Shown here: piece after piece, positions 58,546 through 64,000 of the stretch
How the letters are laid out: the number at the start of each line of letters is the position of its first letter
Position numbering within the stretch: the stretch's first letter is position 1
Assembly (NCBI RefSeq): GCF_004011825.1
Contig: NZ_RKLO01000001.1
Coordinates: 829,575 to 893,574, forward strand
Length of the DNA stretch: 64,000 bases
Direction of reading: 5' to 3'
From: Rhodococcus xishaensis
GTDB taxonomy: Bacteria; Actinomycetota; Actinomycetes; Mycobacteriales; Mycobacteriaceae
Notes under the pieces: generated by a model
The model's input: only the letters and a program-made list of their open reading frames with translations
Database searches by the model: none
Told to the model about the DNA's origin: nothing
Translations under genes and position numbers: made by a program

Positions 58546-60043
58546 TCCGCAGGGGTTTCTGCACGTCGACAAGCAGGAGGCGCGCAAGCGCCCGGTTTCG
58601 GAACGTGTTCAGGACTGGCGGGAGGTGTACGAACCGCAGTCCGCGAGCGAACGTGCCCAGGAGGTCTCCGAGCAGGCCAGCCGCTGCATGGACTGCGGCA
58701 TTCCGTTCTGCCATTCCGGGAGCTCGGGCTGCCCTCTGGGGAACCTGATACCGGAGTGGAACGACCTGGTGCGCCGGGGGCGTTGGGATGCGGCAGCGGA
58801 ACGGTTGCACGCGACCAACAACTTTCCCGAGGTCACCGGCCGTGTGTGCCCCGCACCGTGCGAGACGGCGTGTGTGCTCTCGCTCGCGGACACCCACACG
58901 ACCGGTAGCGTCACGATCAAAAGGATCGAGCAGGCGATCGCCGACATCGCTTGGGAGAAAGGCGAAGTGGGACCCGTCCTGCCGGCGCTCAGCACCGGCA
59001 AGCAGGTCGCAGTTGTCGGCTCCGGGCCGGCGGGACTGGCGGCGGCACAGCAACTGACTCGCGCCGGACACGAGGTGACGGTGTACGAGCGTGACGACAG
59101 ATTGGGCGGTCTGCTGCGGTACGGAATCCCGGCGTTCAAGCTCGAGAAGTCCGTTCTGGATCAGCGATTGAGCCAGATGCGTGTGGAGGGAACGCGTTTC
59201 GTCACCGAAGTCGAGGTCGGGGTGGAGCTGCCGGTGTCCTCGCTCATGTCACGGTTCGACGCGGTCGTCCTGGCGACCGGGGCGCTGAGGGCACGGGACA
59301 ACCGGGAAGTGGTCGGACGAGATCTCGACGGTGTGCATCTGGCGATGGAACATCTTGTCGCGTCCAATCACGAGTGCGAGGGCGACGGGCCGTCACCGAT
59401 CACAGCGCGGGGCAAGCACGTCGTGATCATCGGCGGGGGCGACACGGGTGCCGACTGCCTGGGGACGGCGCACCGGCAGGGGGCACTGTCGGTGACGCAG
59501 CTCGACTACAACCCGGCGCTACCGGTCGAGCGCGACGAGTCGTCGATGCCCTGGCCGGCATGGCCGATGATTTTACGGACCTCGCCCGCCCACGCCGAGG
59601 GTGGTGTACGACGTTACGAGGTTGCGGTTCAACGCTTTCTGGGGGACGCCGAAGGGCATGTCAGGTCCATGATTCTGGCAGAGGTGCGACTCGGGCGCGA
59701 CGAAACAGGGAGGCGCCAGATCGTCCCTGTCGGCGAAGAGATTGAATTGCCTTGTGATCTGGCCCTTTTCGCGATCGGTTTCGAGGGAACGGAAACCGGA
59801 CCGCTGCTGGACGGTCTCGGTCTCGAGACCAATCGCCGAGGGACACTCTCGTGTGGTTCCGACTGGCAGACAGCCACCCCTGGTGTTTTCGTGTGCGGCG
59901 ACGCGCACCGCGGCGCATCACTGGTGGTGTGGGCGATCGCGGAGGGACGATCGGCTGCACGCGGAGTCGACGAGTACCTGACCGGAAGTTCCGAGTTGCC
60001 CGCATCGGTCCATCCCACAGCGCTGCCGCTGACCGCGGTATGA
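58538..60043 (+). CDS. gltD: Glutamate synthase (NADPH) small subunit
   Basis: GltD passes electrons from NADPH to GltB through FAD and 4Fe-4S clusters. The 501-residue protein has N-terminal cluster cysteines ([15 protein letters not shown] and CPAPCETAC), an FAD motif [15 protein letters not shown] near residue 150 and an NADPH motif [11 protein letters not shown] near 295. The GTG start lies within the last codons of gltB. Ammonia-source regulation is likely but no nitrogen-regulator site was identified. Confidence 0.96.
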   Translation: MADPQGFLHVDKQEARKRPVSERVQDWREVYEPQSASERAQEVSEQASRCMDCGIPFCHSGSSGCPLGNLIPEWNDLVRRGRWDAAAERLHATNNFPEVTGRVCPAPCETACVLSLADTHTTGSVTIKRIEQAIADIAWEKGEVGPVLPALSTGKQVAVVGSGPAGLAAAQQLTRAGHEVTVYERDDRLGGLLRYGIPAFKLEKSVLDQRLSQMRVEGTRFVTEVEVGVELPVSSLMSRFDAVVLATGALRARDNREVVGRDLDGVHLAMEHLVASNHECEGDGPSPITARGKHVVIIGGGDTGADCLGTAHRQGALSVTQLDYNPALPVERDESSMPWPAWPMILRTSPAHAEGGVRRYEVAVQRFLGDAEGHVRSMILAEVRLGRDETGRRQIVPVGEEIELPCDLALFAIGFEGTETGPLLDGLGLETNRRGTLSCGSDWQTATPGVFVCGDAHRGASLVVWAIAEGRSAARGVDEYLTGSSELPASVHPTALPLTAV

Positions 60044-60115
60044 CGCTCACACAGACGTCATCGGGCCGCCACCTCGCCGATAGAGTTCGTTCCTGAAGTT
60101 GACTAGGCTTTCCCC

Positions 60116-61534
60116 GTGACCCGACGCACGAAGATTGTCTGCACCCTTGGTCCTGCAACCGCTACCGATTCCCGTGTCCGTGAGCTCGTCGAGAGTGGGA
60201 TGGATGTGGCGCGACTGAACTTCAGCCACGGTGAACATGCCGATCACGAGCAGAATTACCAGCGCGTACGGAAGGCGGCGGAGGCGAGCGGGCGTGCGGT
60301 AGGAATCCTCGCTGACTTGCAGGGACCGAAGATCCGCCTCGGGCGTTTCGTCGAAGGACGGACGGTGTGGGAGACCGGGGAGCAGATCCGGATCACCGTC
60401 GCCGACTGCGAGGGCACCCACGACCGCGTCTCGACCACGTACGGGCAACTCGCCGAGGACGCCAAGCCCGGCGACCGGTTGCTCGTCGACGACGGCAAGG
60501 TCGGGCTGGTGGTCGAGCACGTCGAGGGCGACGACGTGGTGTGCAGGGTCACCGAGGGCGGCCCGGTCAGCAACAACAAAGGCGTCTCGCTGCCGGGAAT
60601 GAACGTGTCGGTTCCGGCTCTGTCGGAGAAGGACATCGAGGACCTCGAATTCGCACTCGCCCTCGGAGTCGACTTCGTCGCGCTCTCGTTCGTACGCTCG
60701 CCCGCCGATGTCGAGCTGGTCCACGACGTGATGGACCGCGTCGGCCGCCGGGTGCCGGTGATCGCGAAGCTCGAGAAGCCCGAGGCGATCGAGAACCTCG
60801 AGGCCGTCGTGCTGGCGTTCGACGCCGTGATGGTCGCCCGCGGTGACCTCGGCGTCGAGCTGCCGCTCGAACAGGTCCCGCTCGTTCAGAAGCGGGCGAT
60901 TCAGATCGCACGTGAGAATGCGAAACCGGTGATCGTCGCCACACAGATGCTCGAGTCGATGATCGAGAACTCCCGTCCGACGCGGGCCGAGGCTTCCGAC
61001 GTCGCGAACGCGGTCCTCGACGGCGCCGATGCGGTGATGCTCTCCGGTGAGACATCGGTGGGTAGCTACGTGATGGAGACGGTGCAGACCATGGCCCGGA
61101 TCCTCGAAGCGGTCGAGACCGACCCCACGCGGGTGCCACCGCTCACGCATGTCCCACGCACCAAGCGCGGCGTCATTTCCTACGGTGCCCGTGACATCGG
61201 GGAGCGCCTCGACGCCAAGGCGCTGGTCGCGTTCACACAGTCCGGCGACACCGTGCGCCGCCTCGCGCGCCTGCACTCCCCGCTACCGCTGCTCGCGTTC
61301 ACCCCGCTCGAAGAGGTGCGTTGCCAGTTGGCGCTGTCGTGGGGCACCGACGCGTTCCTCGTCGACCCGGTCGACTCGACCGACCAGATGTTCTTCCAGG
61401 TGGACCACGCGCTGCTGTCCCTGGGCCGCTACAACCGCGGCGACCTCGTGGTGATCGTCGCAGGATCGCCGCCCGGCACCGTAGGCTCCACCAACCTGAT
61501 CCACGTTCATCGGATCGGGGAGGAAGACCACTAG
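60116..61534 (+). CDS. pyk: Pyruvate kinase
   Basis: Pyruvate kinase makes ATP and pyruvate from phosphoenolpyruvate. The 472-residue protein begins TRRTKIVCTLGPA, contains the catalytic lysine in VIAKLEKPEAIEN and the Mg/PEP site MVARGDLGVELP, and ends with the allosteric C domain. The GTG start has no purine-rich site before it, and a TAGGCT box at 60104-60109 would put transcription start at about the GTG, so a leaderless mRNA is likely. Confidence 0.96.
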   Translation: MTRRTKIVCTLGPATATDSRVRELVESGMDVARLNFSHGEHADHEQNYQRVRKAAEASGRAVGILADLQGPKIRLGRFVEGRTVWETGEQIRITVADCEGTHDRVSTTYGQLAEDAKPGDRLLVDDGKVGLVVEHVEGDDVVCRVTEGGPVSNNKGVSLPGMNVSVPALSEKDIEDLEFALALGVDFVALSFVRSPADVELVHDVMDRVGRRVPVIAKLEKPEAIENLEAVVLAFDAVMVARGDLGVELPLEQVPLVQKRAIQIARENAKPVIVATQMLESMIENSRPTRAEASDVANAVLDGADAVMLSGETSVGSYVMETVQTMARILEAVETDPTRVPPLTHVPRTKRGVISYGARDIGERLDAKALVAFTQSGDTVRRLARLHSPLPLLAFTPLEEVRCQLALSWGTDAFLVDPVDSTDQMFFQVDHALLSLGRYNRGDLVVIVAGSPPGTVGSTNLIHVHRIGEEDH

Positions 61535-61555
61535 GAACTGGGGAAGGATGCACGG

Positions 61556-62452
61556 GTGAACAACGTGCGGGCGGTGCCCGATCCAGCGAGGTCGGCCGAC
61601 CTGGAGACCCTGTTGGCGCTTCTGGATCTCGAACGGGTCGGTGACGACACATTCCGCGGACGGCACCCCGACCGGGTCGGCAGTCGAACGTTCGGCGGGC
61701 AACTGGTGGCCCAGGCGTTGGTGGCGGCGGATCGGACGGTCGACGGCGACCGTCCGATCCACGCGACCAACGCCCACTTCATCCGCGGCGGCGACGTCAA
61801 GGCTCCGATCGAGTACCGGGTCGAGCGTCACCGCGACGGGCGAGCGTTCGCCAACCGCCAGGTCACTGCCTACCAGGACGGCAACGTCGTGTTCTCGATG
61901 TTCGCCGCGTTCCAGGACGGGGCCGGCGGCCTCGAACACAGCGTCGAGATGCCGCAGATCGAGCCTCCCGAGGGGCTGCCGTCCTTCGAGGACCACATCG
62001 CCGGGTACGAAGATCGGCTCCGCGGGTTCGTCGACGCGCTCAAGCCGATGCAGATGCGCTACGCGAACGATCCGACGTGGGTGCTCAAGGGAACCGGCGA
62101 ACGCTTGAACCACAACCGGGTGTGGATCCGGACCGACGGCGTGCTGCCGGACGACGCGTGGGTGCACAGTGCCGCACTGGCGTACTCGTCCGACACGACG
62201 GTGCTGGACTCGATCCTCACGACCCACGGGCTGTCGTGGGGCCTGGACCGAATCGTCGCGGCGACCGTGAACCACTCGATCTGGTTCCACCGACCGTTCC
62301 GTTTCGACGAATGGGCGCTCTACGCGACGGAATCTCCGGTGGCGTCCGGTTCGCGCGGATTGGCCACCGGAAGGTTCTTCACGCGCGACGGACTGCTGAT
62401 CGCGACGGTGGTCCAGGAAGGTGTGATCCGGCACTTTCCGGCGCGACGTTGA
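61556..62452 (+). CDS. tesB: Acyl-CoA thioesterase II
   Basis: TesB hydrolyses medium and long acyl-CoA to free acid and CoA. The 298-residue protein has the double hot-dog fold, with the first domain around SRTFGGQLVAQAL and the second around LDSILTTHGLSWG. It ends in SGSRGLATGRFFTRDGLLIATVVQEGVIR, typical of TesB, where Asp, Thr and Gln form the active site. The GTG at 61556 follows a GGGGAAGGA site and lies 22 bp after pyk, the same order as Rv1617-Rv1618. Confidence 0.93.
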   Translation: MNNVRAVPDPARSADLETLLALLDLERVGDDTFRGRHPDRVGSRTFGGQLVAQALVAADRTVDGDRPIHATNAHFIRGGDVKAPIEYRVERHRDGRAFANRQVTAYQDGNVVFSMFAAFQDGAGGLEHSVEMPQIEPPEGLPSFEDHIAGYEDRLRGFVDALKPMQMRYANDPTWVLKGTGERLNHNRVWIRTDGVLPDDAWVHSAALAYSSDTTVLDSILTTHGLSWGLDRIVAATVNHSIWFHRPFRFDEWALYATESPVASGSRGLATGRFFTRDGLLIATVVQEGVIRHFPARR

Positions 62453-62460
62453 TCGCGGTT

Positions 62461-62475
62461 CGATGCTTAGCATCG
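62461..62475. promoter_or_regulatory. Small perfect hairpin between tesB and the ABC transporter gene
   Basis: CGATGC-TTA-GCATCG forms a perfect 6-bp stem with a 3-base loop, 9 bp after the tesB stop. It may be a terminator or operator. Confidence 0.4.
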
Positions 62476-62544
62476 GCAGTTTCCGCCAACCGTAGATAGA
62501 ATTCGGGTTCTCCTTTACGGCACGCCATCGTCGATGGGGGAGTG

Positions 62545-64000
62545 ATGCGGAACGAACCGTTCGACTGGAACCATGAGGTGGTCGCGAGTCTGCTCTGGAC
62601 ATCAAGAGCGTTCGCGATCGCTTTTGTGTGTTTAGGGATCGTTGGCTACTTCCTGATCCGCTACACGCAGTGGGCACGGCAGTTCTGGATGATCTCCGGG
62701 TCCTATTTCTCGAACCGCGACAGCTGGCGAGTGTGGTTGTCGATCGCGGTGATGCTCTTCCTGACGGTGATGGGCGTGCGGGTGACGATCCTCATCTCGT
62801 ATCAGGGCAACGAGATGTACACCTCGCTCCAATATGCCGCGCAAGCGTTTTCCAGCGGTGACGGCGCGGCGCTGAACGAGGCGAAATCGAGCTTCTGGCG
62901 TTCGATCGTCGTATTCACGGTGCTCGCGACGATCCATGTGGTTCGTTCCCTGCTCGACTACTACGTCGGCCAGGCTTTCGTCATTCGGTGGCGGGTCTGG
63001 CTCACCGACCGGATGACGTCGGATTGGCTCGATGACCGCGCCTACTACCGCGGCCGGTTCATCGACAAGGGCATCGACAATCCCGACCAGCGCATCGAGA
63101 CCGATGTGACCGACATGACCACGATGACCCAGTCGCTCTCGATGGATCTGGTTACCGCTGTGACATCGGTGGTGGCGTTCACCAAGATTCTGTGGGATCT
63201 GTCAGGGCCGCTGACGCTGTTCGGGCTGGAAATACCTCGCGCGATGGTCGTGCTCGTCTACGTCTACATCCTGACTGCGACAGTCATCGCCTTTTGGATC
63301 GGCCGCCCGTTGATTCGACTGAACTTCTTGAACGAGCGCTTCACCGCGAACTTCCGCTACGCGCTGGTCCGCCTGCGGGACCGGGCCGAGAGCATCGCCT
63401 TCTTCCGCGGCGAAGCCGTCGAGAGGACCGGCTTGCTGGGCCGATTCGCGTCAGTGATCGCCAATGCCTGGCAGATCGTCTTCCGGACGGTGAAGTTCAA
63501 TGGATTCAACCTGGGGGTCAGCCAGGTGGCGGTGGTGTTCCCGATCGTCCTCCAGGCGCCGCGATTCTTCGCCGGGGCGATCACGCTTGGTGACATCACC
63601 CAGAGCTCGACCGCGTTCGGGCAGGTGTCGGATTCACTGTCATTCTTCCGGCAGTCGTACGACGACTTCGCTGGTTACCGGGCGAGCCTGATTCGGTTGA
63701 GCGGTTTGTTGAGTGCCGACGAGCGGTCCCGCGCACTCCCGGCGGTCCGCACCGAGCACCTCGACCGAGCGGTCGAGCTGTCCGGCGTACGAGTGAACCT
63801 GCCCGACGGGCGGCCCCTCGTCGAGGGGTTGGACTTGCGCCTGACCCCCGGTGACGCGCTCTTGGTCACTGGGGCGTCAGGGAGCGGCAAGACTACGTTG
63901 TTGCGAACGCTCGCTCAGATCTGGCCCTACGCCGACGGGACGGTGCGCCGGCCCACAGGAACCAAAGCGCTGTTCCTCTCCCAGTTCCCGTATCTCCCGC
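62545..64000 (+). CDS. BacA/YddA-like ABC transporter, membrane and ATPase fused (partial, right edge)
   Basis: The first 485 residues are visible; the gene runs off the window. The N-terminal part has about six membrane spans (first near 20-40, second near 70-90, others at 115-135, 195-220, 235-255 and 305-330) and the character of the ABC_membrane_2/SbmA-BacA class (WRVWLTDRMTSDWLDDRAYYR). The ATPase starts near residue 410, with Walker A GASGSGKT at 443-450. Relatives include M. tuberculosis Rv1819c, an importer of cobalamin and other hydrophilic compounds; the substrate here is not known. The ATG at 62545 follows GGGGGAG closely. Confidence 0.85.
   Translation, partial: MRNEPFDWNHEVVASLLWTSRAFAIAFVCLGIVGYFLIRYTQWARQFWMISGSYFSNRDSWRVWLSIAVMLFLTVMGVRVTILISYQGNEMYTSLQYAAQAFSSGDGAALNEAKSSFWRSIVVFTVLATIHVVRSLLDYYVGQAFVIRWRVWLTDRMTSDWLDDRAYYRGRFIDKGIDNPDQRIETDVTDMTTMTQSLSMDLVTAVTSVVAFTKILWDLSGPLTLFGLEIPRAMVVLVYVYILTATVIAFWIGRPLIRLNFLNERFTANFRYALVRLRDRAESIAFFRGEAVERTGLLGRFASVIANAWQIVFRTVKFNGFNLGVSQVAVVFPIVLQAPRFFAGAITLGDITQSSTAFGQVSDSLSFFRQSYDDFAGYRASLIRLSGLLSADERSRALPAVRTEHLDRAVELSGVRVNLPDGRPLVEGLDLRLTPGDALLVTGASGSGKTTLLRTLAQIWPYADGTVRRPTGTKALFLSQFPYLP

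Overview
This 64 kb window is high-GC actinobacterial chromosome, most likely Rhodococcus or a close mycolic-acid relative. Evidence: frequent GTG starts, stop/start overlaps of the ATGA/GTGA kind, and a gene order that follows the Mycobacterium tuberculosis Rv1589-Rv1618 block almost gene for gene (bioB, bsaP, DUF2567, lipase, Nudix regulator, nadABC, hisDCB, hisHA-impA-hisFI, bcpB, trpE, membrane protein, trpCBA, lgt, pyk, tesB). No tRNA, rRNA or CRISPR array was seen.

Layout. 0-12.3 kb: a three-module non-ribosomal peptide synthetase (C-A-T-E / C-A-T / C-A-T-TE) followed by a small VOC-fold protein. 12.4-16.6 kb: a Mut7-C RNase-like protein, a secreted lipase, a YbdK-type glutamate-cysteine ligase and a TetR regulator that is a good BioQ candidate. 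16.7-18.5 kb: bioB, the auxiliary protein gene bsaP and a DUF2567 membrane protein. 18.6-22.9 kb: an NrtR-type regulator divergent from the de novo NAD operon nadABC. 23-26.7 kb: a thioredoxin-reductase-like flavoprotein divergent from an XRE-cupin regulator, then a long acyl-CoA dehydrogenase behind a double palindromic operator. 26.9-30 kb: hisD-hisC-hisB.

From about 30.0 to 40.6 kb the histidine operon is interrupted by an accessory block. It holds transposase remnants, a duplicated gene fragment, a large FGly-type sulfatase, membrane proteins, two secreted proteins of unknown function and a membrane protein with a long Glu/Asp-Pro repeat tail. The operon resumes with hisH-hisA(priA)-impA-hisF-hisI (40.6-44.0 kb) and ends in a strong hairpin.

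44-64 kb: a tautomerase, a transglutaminase-like protein, an AraC regulator, peroxiredoxin BcpB, the trp cluster (trpE, membrane protein, trpC, trpB, trpA) running into lgt and a TM2-domain protein, glutamate synthase gltB-gltD, pyruvate kinase, acyl-CoA thioesterase II, and a BacA/YddA-like ABC transporter cut by the right edge. The trp cluster lacks trpD, trpG and trpF; TrpF activity is expected from PriA at 41.4 kb.

The most unusual signals are the split his operon with its IS debris and a 221-bp duplicated fragment, repeated short tandem duplications at gene ends and gene junctions across the window, and several well-formed operators (bioB, nadA, acyl-CoA dehydrogenase). Function calls rest on motifs and family knowledge read by eye; no database search was run.
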